A stretch of 64,000 bases of DNA from Sphingomonas albertensis (GTDB taxonomy: Bacteria; Pseudomonadota; Alphaproteobacteria; Sphingomonadales; Sphingomonadaceae). Of this stretch, positions 52,687 to 61,734 are shown piece by piece; position 1 is the first letter of the stretch, and each line of letters begins with the position of its first letter. A program made the position numbers and the translations under genes. The stretch is taken from contig NZ_JACONT010000022.1 in NCBI RefSeq assembly GCF_014358075.1, forward strand, positions 1-64,000. Reading direction: 5' to 3'. The notes under the pieces were generated by a model, which was not told the origin of the DNA, did not search any database, and saw only the letters and a list, made by a program, of their open reading frames with translations.

Positions 52687-55479
52687 ATGAGCGAGCTTCC
52701 CAAAACCTTCGACCCGGCCTCCATCGAATCGCGCTGGTACGCGCATTGGGAGGCCAGCGGCCAGTTCCGCCCCGACCGTCCGAACGCCGAGCCGTGGACG
52801 ATCGTCAACCCGCCGCCCAACGTGACGGGCTCGCTGCACATCGGCCACGCGCTCGACAACACGCTGCAGGATATCCTCACGCGCCACGCGCGGCTGAAGG
52901 GCAAGGATGCGTTGTGGGTGGTCGGCACCGATCACGCGGGCATCGCCACGCAGATGGTGGTCGAGCGCCAGATGGGCGCGCTCAATCCCCCGCAGAAGCG
53001 CACGGACATGACGCGCGAGGAGTTCGTTGCGAAGGTCTGGGCGTGGAAGGAAGAGAGCGGCGGCGAGATCACGCAGCAGCTTCGCCGGCTCGGCTGCTCG
53101 ATGGACTGGGCGAACGAGCGCTTCACGATGGACGAGGGCTTTTCGAAGGCCGTCCTGAAGGTGTTCGTCGACCTGCACAAGGAGGGGCTGCTGTACCGCG
53201 ACAAGCGCCTGGTGAACTGGGACCCGGGCCTCGGCACCGCGATCAGCGACCTCGAAGTCGAGACGCGCGAGATCAAGGGCAGCTTCTGGCACCTGCGCTA
53301 TCCGCTCGCCGACGGGTCGGGCTTTATCGAGGTGGCGACGACGCGGCCGGAGACGATGCTCGCCGACATGGCCGTGGCGGTGAACGCTTCGGATGAGCGC
53401 TATACCTCTTTGATCGGCAAGCAGGTGAAGCTGCCGATCACCGGCCGGCTGATCCCGATCATCGCCGACGATCATGCCGATCCGGAACTCGGGTCTGGCG
53501 CGGTGAAGATCACGCCGGGGCATGACTTCAACGATTTCGAGGTCGGCAAGCGGGCAGGGATGGCCGCCGGGTCGATGCTCAACATGCTCGATGCGAAGGC
53601 GCGGGTGGTGCAGGTTTCGGACGGGCTGATCCCAGACGACCTGCTCGGGCTGACGACGGTGGAGGCGCGGAAAGCCGTCGTCGCGCGGTTGAAGGCCGAA
53701 GGCTTCCTGATCCCGCACGTCGACAAGGACGGCGAAGAGCACGACGCCGAGCCGCGCACGATCCAGACCCCGTATGGCGACCGCTCGGGCGTGGTGATCG
53801 AGCCGTGGCTGACCGACCAATGGTATGTCGACGCGAAGACGCTCGCGCAACCGGCGATCGAGGCGGTCCAGACCGGCGCGATCGATATCGTGCCGAAGAC
53901 GTGGGAGAAGACGTTCTTCAACTGGATGGACAACATCCAGCCCTGGTGCGTGTCGCGCCAGCTGTGGTGGGGGCACCAGATTCCGGCGTGGTTCGGTCCG
54001 GATGGTACGCCGTATGTCGCCGAAACCGAGGCGGAAGCGCAGGCCTTAGCAGGCGAGGGCGTGAGCCTTACGCGCGATCCCGACGTGCTCGACACCTGGT
54101 TCTCCAGCGCCCTTTGGCCCTTCGCCACGCTCGGCTGGCCTGAGGAAGGTGCCGTTCCCTCCCCCCTGCGGGGAGAGGGCCAGGGTGAGGGGCAGCCAAG
54201 CAGCGCAGCGCCCGGTACGACCCCTCACCCCGACCCTCTCCCCGCAGGGGAGAGGGAGCAGAAGCAGTTAGGCGGGCGCTACCCGAACGACGTGCTCATT
54301 TCCGGCTTCGACATCCTGTTCTTCTGGAACGCGCGGATGATGATGCAGGGGCTGCACTTCATGAAGGACGTGCCGTTCCGCACGCTCTACCTCCACGGCC
54401 TGGTCCGCGCGGCGGACGGCGCGAAGATGTCGAAGTCGAAGGGCAACGTCGTCAACCCGCTCGGGCTGATCGACCAGTACGGCGCCGACGCGCTGCGCTT
54501 CTTCATGGCGGCGATGGAGAGCCAGGGCCGCGACATCAAGATGGATGAGAAGCGCGTCGAGGGCTATCGCAACTTCGCCACCAAGCTGTGGAACGCGGCT
54601 AGGTTCGCACAGGCCAACGGCATCGTCGCCAGCACCACGCTGGAGGCACCGCGCGCGGAACTCGCGGTCAACAAGTGGATCATCGCCGAGACGATCGCGA
54701 CCGTCCAGACGGTCGACCTCGCGCTCGCCGACTACCGCTTCGACGGCGCCGCCAACGCGATCTACCAATTCGCGTGGAGCCGGTTCTGCGACTGGTATCT
54801 CGAGCTGATCAAGCCGCAGATGGTCGGCGACGAGCGCGGCGTCATCGATGACGAATCGAAGGCCGTCGCCGGCTGGGTGCTCGACCAGATCCTGGTGCTG
54901 CTCCACCCGTTTATGCCATTCATCACCGAAGAACTGTGGCACGCGATGGGCCCTCGCGATCATGACCTGATCGTCGCGCAGTGGCCGATGGCGGATGCGC
55001 GGTCGCTCGATCCGGAAGCGAGCAAGGAGGTCGATTGGCTGATTCGCCTGGTTCAGGAAATCCGCACCGCGCGGAATGAACTGAACGTACCGCCGGGCGC
55101 GCGCCTGCCGCTCTACGTCCGCGATGCGAATGCGGCGACGTTGGCGCGGCTCGAACGCCAGGCGCCGGCGCTGGCGCGTCTCGCCCGCGTTGCGCATGCG
55201 GACGGTGAAGCCACCGGCGGCGCGGCGCAGGTCGTGGTCGACGAGGCGACGTTCGTCCTGCCACTCGAAGGCGTCATCGATCTCGACTCCGAACGCGCCC
55301 GCCTGACCAAGGCGATCGCGGCGGCGGAGAAGGAACGCGATGCGCTGTCGGGCCGGCTCGGCAACGCCAGCTTCGTCGAGCGCGCCAAGCCCGAAGCCGT
55401 GGAAAAGGCCAAGGCCGACCACGCTGATAAGGCTGCCGAAGCCGCGCGGTTGCACGCAGCATTGGGACGCCTGGGCTGA
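52687..55479 (+). CDS. valS: Valine-tRNA ligase, with in-frame repeat insertion
   Basis: ValRS charges tRNA-Val with valine. The 930-aa class I synthetase has HIGH as [14 protein letters not shown] (about residue 47), the editing domain (about 215-350), KMSKS as [14 protein letters not shown] (about 580), the anticodon-binding domain, and a C-terminal coiled coil (about 860-930). Between LGWPEEGAV and [14 protein letters not shown] it carries about 33 extra residues ([12 protein letters not shown] ... [12 protein letters not shown]) encoded by an inverted-repeat element at 54157-54256, without frameshift. It probably loops out at the surface in the catalytic domain. The gene appears functional. 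Confidence 0.96.
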   Translation: MSELPKTFDPASIESRWYAHWEASGQFRPDRPNAEPWTIVNPPPNVTGSLHIGHALDNTLQDILTRHARLKGKDALWVVGTDHAGIATQMVVERQMGALNPPQKRTDMTREEFVAKVWAWKEESGGEITQQLRRLGCSMDWANERFTMDEGFSKAVLKVFVDLHKEGLLYRDKRLVNWDPGLGTAISDLEVETREIKGSFWHLRYPLADGSGFIEVATTRPETMLADMAVAVNASDERYTSLIGKQVKLPITGRLIPIIADDHADPELGSGAVKITPGHDFNDFEVGKRAGMAAGSMLNMLDAKARVVQVSDGLIPDDLLGLTTVEARKAVVARLKAEGFLIPHVDKDGEEHDAEPRTIQTPYGDRSGVVIEPWLTDQWYVDAKTLAQPAIEAVQTGAIDIVPKTWEKTFFNWMDNIQPWCVSRQLWWGHQIPAWFGPDGTPYVAETEAEAQALAGEGVSLTRDPDVLDTWFSSALWPFATLGWPEEGAVPSPLRGEGQGEGQPSSAAPGTTPHPDPLPAGEREQKQLGGRYPNDVLISGFDILFFWNARMMMQGLHFMKDVPFRTLYLHGLVRAADGAKMSKSKGNVVNPLGLIDQYGADALRFFMAAMESQGRDIKMDEKRVEGYRNFATKLWNAARFAQANGIVASTTLEAPRAELAVNKWIIAETIATVQTVDLALADYRFDGAANAIYQFAWSRFCDWYLELIKPQMVGDERGVIDDESKAVAGWVLDQILVLLHPFMPFITEELWHAMGPRDHDLIVAQWPMADARSLDPEASKEVDWLIRLVQEIRTARNELNVPPGARLPLYVRDANAATLARLERQAPALARLARVAHADGEATGGAAQVVVDEATFVLPLEGVIDLDSERARLTKAIAAAEKERDALSGRLGNASFVERAKPEAVEKAKADHADKAAEAARLHAALGRLG
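54157..54256. repeat. GC-rich inverted repeat, family E, inside valS
   Basis: The 100-bp element has arms that match over about 36 bp: CCTGCGGGGAGAGGG on the left faces CCCTCTCCCCGCAGG on the right, and GGGTGAGGGGC faces CCCCTCACCC. The spacer is 25-27 bp. It contains no stop in the valS frame. Its two-hairpin architecture is like the intergenic elements. Confidence 0.92.
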
Positions 55480-55481
55480 CC

Positions 55482-55590
55482 TGCTCCCCTCCCGCCTGCG
55501 GGAGGGGTTGGGGGAGGGGCGTGCCTCACTGTCCGGACGCCAGTACGTACGTCGCGCCCTCCCATGATCCCTCCCGCAAGCGGGAGGGGA
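55482..55590. repeat. GC-rich inverted repeat, family F
   Basis: Left hairpin CTCCCGCCTGCGGGAG and right hairpin CTCCCGCAAGCGGGAG, both with flanking CCCC/GGGG, form an inverted doublet about 109 bp long starting three bases after the valS stop. The build is like the valS element E (CCCTGCGGGG core). Confidence 0.88.
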
Positions 55591-55600
55591 ATGCGCTGCC

Positions 55601-55688
55601 CGTCACCCGAGCGAAAGCGGGCGTATCCCACTCAGTAAATGCACCGGCCGCCCGATATCGAGATACCCCCGCTTTCGCTGGGGTGGCG
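55601..55688. repeat. Inverted repeat, family D' (copy 1)
   Basis: The ends CGTCACCCGAGCGAAAGCGGG and CCCCGCTTTCGCTGGGGTGGCG pair over about 20 bases. The core GCGAAAGC is shared with the copy at 59524. It lies only ten bases after family F. Confidence 0.78.
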
Positions 55689-55776
55689 GACGAGGAGGGG
55701 GTATTCGTTACAGGCGAAGGCGGTGCCGATCGAGGGTAGCCTTCGTCCTTCAAACCAGCAGGATGGGTGCGTCCGC

Positions 55777-55880
55777 TCCCCCCCGGCGGAGGCCGGGGTC
55801 CAATTGGCGGACGTCGCTAACTATGCCAGCGCTTCGTTACTTCGACCTTTCCAATTGGACCCCGGCCTCCGCCGGGGCGG
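55777..55880. repeat. GC-rich inverted repeat, family C (copy 2)
   Basis: Same design as at 28192: CCCCGGCGGAGGCCGGGG, CCAATTGG, a spacer with CAGCGCTTCGTTAC, CCAATTGG, CCCCGGCCTCCGCCGGGG. The inner spacers of both copies share GCTTCGTTAC. Confidence 0.92.
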
Positions 55881-56010
55881 TATAGTTGTTCGCGCGCGCG
55901 GGACCTACCGGCTTGTTCCGGAGTTCACTCCGCGGCTAGGCAGTTATGACAGGGCGCCTGACCGTCCGCCGGTGGTTGCCGGACCGAGTTCGGCCTAACG
56001 GAGAGACTGT

Positions 56011-57522
56011 GTGAGCGACCTTCCATCCGACGTCGAAACCAGCACCGTTTCCCAAGAACCATTTAGCACAAAACCCGACCGCCCCCGCGGCAAGCCGGGC
56101 CAGCGCGATCTCACCACCGGACACATCGGCCGCACGCTCCTCGCGTTCGCGCTCCCGACGCTCGGCTCGAACATCCTGCAGTCGCTGAACGGCTCGATCA
56201 ACGCGATCTGGGTCGGGCGCTATCTCGGGGAAGGCGCACTCGCCGCCACCTCGAACGCCAACATCATCATGTTCCTCACCTTCGGCGCGGTGTTCGGCTT
56301 CGGCATGGCTGCGACGATCCTGGTTGGCCAGAGCTTCGGCCGCCACGACCTAGAAGGCGCACGTCGGGCGTTCGGTTCGGCGGTCGGGCTGGTGCTCGGC
56401 GGAGCGATCGTGATCGCCGCGCTCGGCTGGGTATTCGCGCCCGAGATCCTGCATCTGCTCGCCACCCCCGGCGACGCGATGCCGCTCGCGCTCGCCTATC
56501 TGCGCGTGATCTTCCTCGGGTTGCCCGCGTCGATGATGATGGTGCTGCTGATGATGGGCCTGCGCGGGACCGGCGATTCGATGACCCCGCTCTGGTTCAT
56601 GCTGCTCAGTGCGATCCTCGACAGTGGGCTCAACCCGTTGCTGATCGCCGGTATCGGACCGTTTCCGCAGATGGGGATCGCCGGCTCGGCGATGGCGACG
56701 CTGATCGCAAGCCACGTCTCGCTGCTCGGGTTGATCGTCTACATCTACAAGCGCGACTTACCGCTGCGGCTGCGCGGCAACGAACTCCGCTACCTGATCC
56801 CCGAGCGCGCGCTGGCCGGGACGATCGTCCAGAAGGGCCTGCCGATGGGCGCGCAGATGCTCGTCATGTCGACCGCAGGGCTGGCGATGGTCGGGCTGGT
56901 CAACCGACTCGGCGTCGATACCGCGGCGGCCTATGCGGTGTCGCAGCAGTTGTGGACCTATATCCAGATGCCCGCGCTTGCGATCGGCGCGGCGGTCAGT
57001 TCGATGGCGGCGCAGAATATCGGCGCGGGCCGCTGGGACCGGGTCGGCGACATCACGAAGTACGGCCTGCTGTTCAACGTGGCGCTGACCGGTGCGATGG
57101 TCGGCGTGGTGATCCTGTTCGACCGCCCGGTGATGACGCTGTTCATCGGCAGCGACAGCCCCGCGCTGCCGATCGCGCGGCATATCCAGCTGATCGCCAG
57201 CTGGAACTTCATCCTGTTCGGCATGACGATGGTGCTGTTCTCGACGGTCCGCGCGAACGGGGCGGTGATCGCGCCGCTGATCGCGCTGATCGTCGCGCTG
57301 TATCCGGTGCGGATCGGCTTTGCGTTGCTGGCGAAGCCGTGGCTCGGGGCGGATGCGTTGTGGTGGAGCTTCCCGCTGGGGTCGCTTGCGACGCTGGCGA
57401 TCGCGGCGTGGTATTATCGCTACGGGAACTGGCGGAAGGGCGCGCTGGTCGTGCCCGACGATAGCGAGGAACAGGCGCACGGTATGAGCGAGCCGGGTGG
57501 GCGGTTGCAGCCGACGGGGTGA
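56011..57522 (+). CDS. MATE-family multidrug/metabolite exporter
   Basis: The 503-aa protein has twelve transmembrane helices in two MatE halves (about 40-255 and 260-470). The first has TLLAFALPTLGSNILQSLNGSINAIWVGRYLGE and the second QMLVMSTAGLAMVGLVNRLG (segments quoted as LPTLGSNILQSLNG and MVGLVNRLG). A polar N-terminus of about 35 residues precedes the domain. It starts at GTG with GGAGAGAC upstream. It exchanges cations (Na+ or H+) for drugs or metabolites; the substrate is unknown. Confidence 0.93.
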   Translation: MSDLPSDVETSTVSQEPFSTKPDRPRGKPGQRDLTTGHIGRTLLAFALPTLGSNILQSLNGSINAIWVGRYLGEGALAATSNANIIMFLTFGAVFGFGMAATILVGQSFGRHDLEGARRAFGSAVGLVLGGAIVIAALGWVFAPEILHLLATPGDAMPLALAYLRVIFLGLPASMMMVLLMMGLRGTGDSMTPLWFMLLSAILDSGLNPLLIAGIGPFPQMGIAGSAMATLIASHVSLLGLIVYIYKRDLPLRLRGNELRYLIPERALAGTIVQKGLPMGAQMLVMSTAGLAMVGLVNRLGVDTAAAYAVSQQLWTYIQMPALAIGAAVSSMAAQNIGAGRWDRVGDITKYGLLFNVALTGAMVGVVILFDRPVMTLFIGSDSPALPIARHIQLIASWNFILFGMTMVLFSTVRANGAVIAPLIALIVALYPVRIGFALLAKPWLGADALWWSFPLGSLATLAIAAWYYRYGNWRKGALVVPDDSEEQAHGMSEPGGRLQPTG

Positions 57523-57532
57523 GGTGAAAGGC

Positions 57533-57644
57533 GCTCCCCTCCCTGAAAGGGAGGGGCTGGGGGTGGGTAGGCCGGCTTTGGTCGCCACGGTTTCACGATG
57601 CGGAAGCCGACCCACCCCCGACCCCTCCCTTCCAGGGAGGGGGG
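57533..57644. repeat. GC-rich inverted repeat, family B (copy 2)
   Basis: Matches the copies at 25209 and 62635: CTCCCCTCCCTGAAAGGGAGG, then GGGGGTGGGTAGGCCGGC, a variable centre, GACCCACCCCCGACCCCTC, and CCTTCCAGGGAGG. It lies between the MATE and NYN genes on convergent strands. Confidence 0.92.
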
Positions 57645-57649
57645 AAGGT

Positions 57650-58414
57650 CTACCGCAGCCGCTTCACGAACGACCGGCCACCTTCGCGGCGCTCATGCTG
57701 GAAGTTCGGGATCGTCTCGATCAGGTCGGACAGCCGGTTGAACCCGTAGTTGCGCGCATCGAAGCTGGACCGGTTGCCCGCCAGCTGGCCGAGTTCGGCG
57801 ACGCTGGCATAGCCCTTCTCGTCGCGCTTCACGGCGTTGTAGGCGTCGATCAGCAGCTTGATGACCTGCTCGTCGATCGGCTGCGCGGTCTTCGGCCGAG
57901 CGACCGGGGCCGGTGTCGCGGCTTTCTCACCTGCCACGGGGGCCGGGGTCGGCGCAGGCATCGCCTGCGACGTCTCGTTCAACGCGCCGACGTCGATGAA
58001 CCGGGTGCACGCCTGCCGAAACCCTTCCGGCGTGCGGCTGGTGCCGAAGCCGTAGACCGGAATCCCATCCTGCCGGATACGCGTCGCGAGCGGCATGAAA
58101 TCGCTGTCCGACGACATGATGCCGAACCCGTCGATCCGCCCGCGGAACAGCAGGTCCATCGCGTCGATCGTCATCTTCATGTCGGTCGCGTTCTTGCCCT
58201 TGGTCAGGTCGAACTGCTGCTGCGGCTCGATGCCGTGCTTGATCGACATGTCGCTCCACGCCTTCAGCGCGGGCTTCGACCAATTGCCATAGACCCGCCG
58301 GACGTTGACCGTGCCGAGCTCGGCGAGGACGGTCAGCACCGGGTCGAGGGTCGCCGCGGACGCATTGTCCGCGTCGATCAGGAGGGCGACGTTGCGCGTT
58401 GTGGTATCGATCAT
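57650..58414 (-). CDS. NYN-domain RNase with C-terminal OST-HTH/LOTUS domain
   Basis: The 254-aa protein has an N-terminal NYN (PIN-like) domain (residues about 5-145). Acidic active-site blocks are VALLIDADNASAA, GKNATDMKMTIDAMDLL and IMSSDSDFMPLATRIRQDG. A Pro/Ala-rich linker (about 150-178) leads to a LOTUS/OST-HTH domain (about 180-254; DAYNAVKRDEKGYASVAELGQL and FNRLSDLIETIPNF). Such proteins are predicted RNases acting on RNA substrates; the targets are unknown. It lies 10 bp upstream of nothing but the DoxX gene, which is upstream on the same strand. Confidence 0.9.
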   Translation of the reverse strand: MIDTTTRNVALLIDADNASAATLDPVLTVLAELGTVNVRRVYGNWSKPALKAWSDMSIKHGIEPQQQFDLTKGKNATDMKMTIDAMDLLFRGRIDGFGIMSSDSDFMPLATRIRQDGIPVYGFGTSRTPEGFRQACTRFIDVGALNETSQAMPAPTPAPVAGEKAATPAPVARPKTAQPIDEQVIKLLIDAYNAVKRDEKGYASVAELGQLAGNRSSFDARNYGFNRLSDLIETIPNFQHERREGGRSFVKRLR

Positions 58415-58424
58415 GCGGCCTGGA

Positions 58425-58805
58425 TTAGCCGCGCGCGCGCCCCGCGTCCACGCTCCACGCGCCGCCGCCGGCTGCCGCGAGATACAGGAAGACGAAGCAG
58501 TAGAGCACCGCCGCCTCGCCGCCATTGGCGATCGGGAAGGGGCCCTGCGGCAGATGCGCCATGAAATACGCAACCGCGGACATGCCCGACAGCACGAACG
58601 CCACCGGGCGCGTGAACAGGCCGATGATCAGCATGCCGCCGCCGACGACTTCGAGTACGCCCGCGACGTAGAGCAGCGGGTTCATCGGCATCGGGAACGG
58701 CGGCAGGCCGAAGAACTTCGAGATGCCGTGGCTGAAGAACACGAGCGCGACGACGATGCGCATGACGCTCAGCAAGCGGGCGGACCAAGTGGCGGGTATC
58801 GGCAT
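58425..58805 (-). CDS. DoxX family membrane protein
   Basis: The 126-aa protein has four transmembrane helices (about 8-25, 45-65, 70-90 and 100-118). Family features are LLSVMRIVVALVFFSHGISKFFG and the segment VVGGGMLIIGLFTRP. DoxX/YqjF-type proteins are linked to redox or quinone roles; the activity is unknown. It precedes the NYN gene by ten bases. Confidence 0.9.
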   Translation of the reverse strand: MPIPATWSARLLSVMRIVVALVFFSHGISKFFGLPPFPMPMNPLLYVAGVLEVVGGGMLIIGLFTRPVAFVLSGMSAVAYFMAHLPQGPFPIANGGEAAVLYCFVFLYLAAAGGGAWSVDAGRARG

Positions 58806-58903
58806 GGGGAGTCCTCGGTATCGTTGCGAGGGCGAAACGTCACACGGGAGCGGGCCGAGGTCAATTCGCGTAGATCGAAACGCATCGTTGACAGGGGAAC
58901 TTG

Positions 58904-59020
58904 CGATCCTTCCCCGCTAGGGGAAGGTCACGGAGGGGGAGGACACGGAACAGCGGTTTTCCCTTACCTCCCCCTCCGTCTGGCAAGCGCCAGCCACCTC
59001 CCCCTGGCGGGGGAGGATCG
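58904..59020. repeat. GC-rich inverted repeat, family A (copy 3)
   Basis: A 117-bp doublet bounded by CGATCC and GGATCG. Left part is shortened (TTCCCCGCTAGGGGAAGG, lacking the GGTGACGC spacer); right part CCTCCCCCTGGCGGGGGAGG matches copy 1. It lies between doxX and greB. Confidence 0.88.
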
Positions 59021-59025
59021 CGAGG

Positions 59026-59502
59026 TCAGAGATACTCGATCGCCATCACCTCATATTCGCGCTCGCCTGCCGGCAGGTCTACCCGGCGCACATCGCCGAT
59101 CGCGGCCCCGCGCAAGGCGCGCGCGAACGGCGAGTTCCAGCCGATCCGCCCGTTGCTCGCGTCGGTTTCGTCGTCGCCTACCAAGGTCAGCACGCGCTCC
59201 ACGTCATCCTCGTCGGCGACCGTCACGCACGCACCGAACCAGACCCGCGAGCGATCACCTTGCGCGGCGGGATCGACGACCTTGGCCGCCTTCATCCGCT
59301 TCGACAGCCAGCCGAGCCGACGGTCGATCTCGCGCAGGCGCTTGCGGCCGTAGATGTAATCGCCGTTCTCGGACCGGTCGCCGTTGCCTGCCGCCCAGGA
59401 AATGACTTCAACCAACGCCGGGCGCTCGGTCGACAGGAGTTGCTCGTATTCGGTACGAAGTACGGCGTAGCCTACGGGGGTGATGTAGTTCGGGCGGTCC
59501 AT
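59026..59502 (-). CDS. greB: Transcription elongation factor GreB
   Basis: GreB (158 aa) rescues backtracked RNA polymerase by stimulating transcript cleavage. The N-terminal coiled coil (residues about 8-75) has ITPVGYAVLRTEYEQLL and the tip motif ENGDYIYGRKRLREIDRRL, with acidic residues ENGD at the tip. The C-terminal FKBP-like part has WFGACVTVADED and SPFARALRGAAIGD. The start MDRPNYITPVGY is family-like; a longer frame starts 24 codons earlier in the repeat at 59524. Confidence 0.95.
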   Translation of the reverse strand: MDRPNYITPVGYAVLRTEYEQLLSTERPALVEVISWAAGNGDRSENGDYIYGRKRLREIDRRLGWLSKRMKAAKVVDPAAQGDRSRVWFGACVTVADEDDVERVLTLVGDDETDASNGRIGWNSPFARALRGAAIGDVRRVDLPAGEREYEVMAIEYL

Positions 59503-59523
59503 GCCGGACACTCTAGCCTCAAC

Positions 59524-59607
59524 CGTCGTCCCAGCGAAAGCTGAGGTCTTCCGCGGCTCCTGCTCGACCGACAACCGGGATACCCCAGCTTTCGCTGGGG
59601 TGACGGG
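59524..59607. repeat. Inverted repeat, family D' (copy 2)
   Basis: Ends CGTCGTCCCAGCGAAAGCTG and CAGCTTTCGCTGGGGTGACGG pair over about 20 bases around a 40-bp spacer. It shares GCGAAAGC core with 55601 and lies in the gap between the lytic transglycosylase and greB. Confidence 0.85.
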
Positions 59608-59613
59608 AACAGA

Positions 59614-61623
59614 TCAACCAGGCCGGTTCTTCCCCAGATACCACGACAACCGCGCCGCCCCCCGGCTCTTCGCCCGCGCGGGGTTCATCAAATCGTAGAC
59701 CACCGCATTTTCCAGCACGCGCTGCACATAGTTGCGCGTCTCCTGGTACGGGATAGCCTCGACCCAATCGATGATATCGACCGAACCGGTCCGCGGATCG
59801 CCGTTCGCGCGGAGCCATTTGTTCACGTTGCCGCCGCCCGCATTATACGCCGCCACCGCCAGCGGATAACTGCCGTAATTGGCATACACCCGCTGGAAAT
59901 AGCTCGACCCCAGCATGATCGACATGTTCGGATCGGTCGTCAGCGCCGCCTGGTTGTAGGCCAGCCCGATCTTCCCCGACTGCTCGCGTGCGGTCGCCGG
60001 CATCAACTGCATCAACCCACGCGCACCGGCATGCGACACCGCCGCCCGATCGAACTGGCTCTCCTGCCGCGAGATCGCGTGGATGATCGTCCAGTTATCC
60101 TCATACCCCGCCGGCACCGACACCATCGGGAAGCCGACCGCAGAATAATCGCTGAGCCCGTTCGCCAGCGCGCTGCGCCCGACCATCACGCCGAGATCGG
60201 GGCGGTTGATGCTCTTCGACAGCTCGGCGGCGAGCAGATGATCGGTATCGGTCGTCGCGTCCGCCGCGATCTGGCGGACGAACGCGGTCTGGTCCTGCCA
60301 GTCGGCGATTTGCCCGAGGAACTTCACCGCGCGCACCGTCTCGCGCCGGTCGAACGCGGCGCGTGCGGCTGGATCGACCGCCACCGAAGCGACCGAAGGC
60401 GGCGCCACCAGCGGGCGCCCGGTCCGCTCGTTCGCCAGCTGCCCGTAATATTGATCGCGGTAGCCCGCCGCCTGGCCGTAGAATGCCGCCGCCTGTGGCG
60501 CCAACCCGGCCGACTCCGCCGCACGGCCCGCCCAATAATAGCCCTTCGATCGCACCTGAGGCGAGCGCGAGCCCCGCGCGTACCGGTCGAACAGCGTCAT
60601 CGCATCCGCCGGGCGCCCGAGTTGCTTCATCGCGACGCGTCCGCCAAGCCAGGCGAGATTGGTGTATTCGTCACGCTCGGCATAGGATTTCGTCGAGACG
60701 TCGGTACCAACCGGATACGCATCGTCGATCTGCCGCGCGATGTCGTAGGCGACCTGATACTGCCCGTCGTTCGCCGCGCCGTTCGCGTTGGTGACGAGCA
60801 CCTCGTACCATTCCGCCGCATTGCCCGGCCGCGTCACAAGCGACCGAGGCCGCGCCAGCCAGGCCCGCGCCGAAGGGCTTGCCCCCGAATTGCGCAACCA
60901 CTGTGCCCGGTCGGCGACATAGCCCGCGTCGTTCGCATACAGGCTCTGCGTCGAGGCCGAGATATCCGACGCGTTCGGCGCATTCGTCCGGAACGCGAGC
61001 CGGGCCTGGAATATCGGCCGTCGCGCGGCGCTGGTCCAAACGATCTGCCGCTGCGCCGCGCCGGTCTGGCCCGCCCACAACAGCGCATCCATCCGCGCGT
61101 CCTGATCGTCCGGCGTCAGCGCGCCGGGGAAGCCCGACGTCACCATCGCCTCGTCGGTCGGCGTCAGTCCGGCGCTGCGCCACGCCGTCCGCACTGCCGC
61201 ATACGCCTGATCCCGTGCGCCCGTCGCTTGCAGCGCCCGCGCGTAGGCGACCCCGCCCGATGCGGTTTGCGGCGGATAACGGCGGAAGAACGCGACGACG
61301 CTCATAGGAGAAGCGGTCGCCGCCTTGCGCTCGGCCGCGCGGCGGTTCGCGGTCTCGTTCGGCCAGCCCGGATGCGCCATCAGGAAGCCTGCGTAACTGT
61401 CGAACGGCAGCGCGTCGGTCTGCTGCAACGCCCGCCACTGGGCGATGGTCGAGGCGATCGCGCCGTCCGTCGCCATCGGCTGCGCATTGGGCCCCATATT
61501 GGCCAGCTGCGTGCTGTATCGATCTAGCGTTTGCTGACCCCCATCCCCTATGGCGCCCGAGGAAACAGCGGTCTGTGCGACGACTGCAAGAAGAAGGCTC
61601 GTTTTCAACATCGATGCTACCAT
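59614..61623 (-). CDS. slt: Soluble lytic murein transglycosylase
   Basis: This peptidoglycan-cleaving enzyme has 669 aa from ATG 61623 (or ATG 61611). A signal peptide is MLKTSLLLAVVAQTAVSSGA. A long alpha-helical U/L region (about 60-490; many short helices, QARLAFRTNAPNASDISA) leads to the C-terminal SLT domain (about 510-640) with catalytic SRQESQFDRAAVSHAGARGLMQL (Glu in QES), and NMSIMLGSSYFQRV and AVAAYNAGGGNVNKWL. It generates 1,6-anhydro muropeptides in the periplasm. The start is uncertain by a few codons. Confidence 0.94.
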   Translation of the reverse strand: MVASMLKTSLLLAVVAQTAVSSGAIGDGGQQTLDRYSTQLANMGPNAQPMATDGAIASTIAQWRALQQTDALPFDSYAGFLMAHPGWPNETANRRAAERKAATASPMSVVAFFRRYPPQTASGGVAYARALQATGARDQAYAAVRTAWRSAGLTPTDEAMVTSGFPGALTPDDQDARMDALLWAGQTGAAQRQIVWTSAARRPIFQARLAFRTNAPNASDISASTQSLYANDAGYVADRAQWLRNSGASPSARAWLARPRSLVTRPGNAAEWYEVLVTNANGAANDGQYQVAYDIARQIDDAYPVGTDVSTKSYAERDEYTNLAWLGGRVAMKQLGRPADAMTLFDRYARGSRSPQVRSKGYYWAGRAAESAGLAPQAAAFYGQAAGYRDQYYGQLANERTGRPLVAPPSVASVAVDPAARAAFDRRETVRAVKFLGQIADWQDQTAFVRQIAADATTDTDHLLAAELSKSINRPDLGVMVGRSALANGLSDYSAVGFPMVSVPAGYEDNWTIIHAISRQESQFDRAAVSHAGARGLMQLMPATAREQSGKIGLAYNQAALTTDPNMSIMLGSSYFQRVYANYGSYPLAVAAYNAGGGNVNKWLRANGDPRTGSVDIIDWVEAIPYQETRNYVQRVLENAVVYDLMNPARAKSRGAARLSWYLGKNRPG

Positions 61624-61734
61624 GTGGACAGCATACGCCTCCAACCCGTATCTGTCCTGAACGAAATCCGGATTTCGCCCGGTATTTGGCGCAACAGGCC
61701 AGACTTCTCTTCTAGTATGGACGCAGGCTACCGC

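Larger units (their letters stand above)
55480..56010. other. Intergenic region packed with three repeat elements
   Basis: The 530 bp between valS and the MATE gene hold family F (55482-55590), family D' (55601-55688) and family C (55777-55880) elements in a row. Nothing else is seen except the short leader of the MATE gene. Confidence 0.8.

Noticed and set aside
50845..53976. A very long minus-strand open frame (about 1043 codons) across popZ, the LOV kinase and valS.
   Set aside because: It is antisense to three well-supported genes, is Arg/Asp/His-rich as mirror frames are in GC-rich DNA, and shows no family motif.
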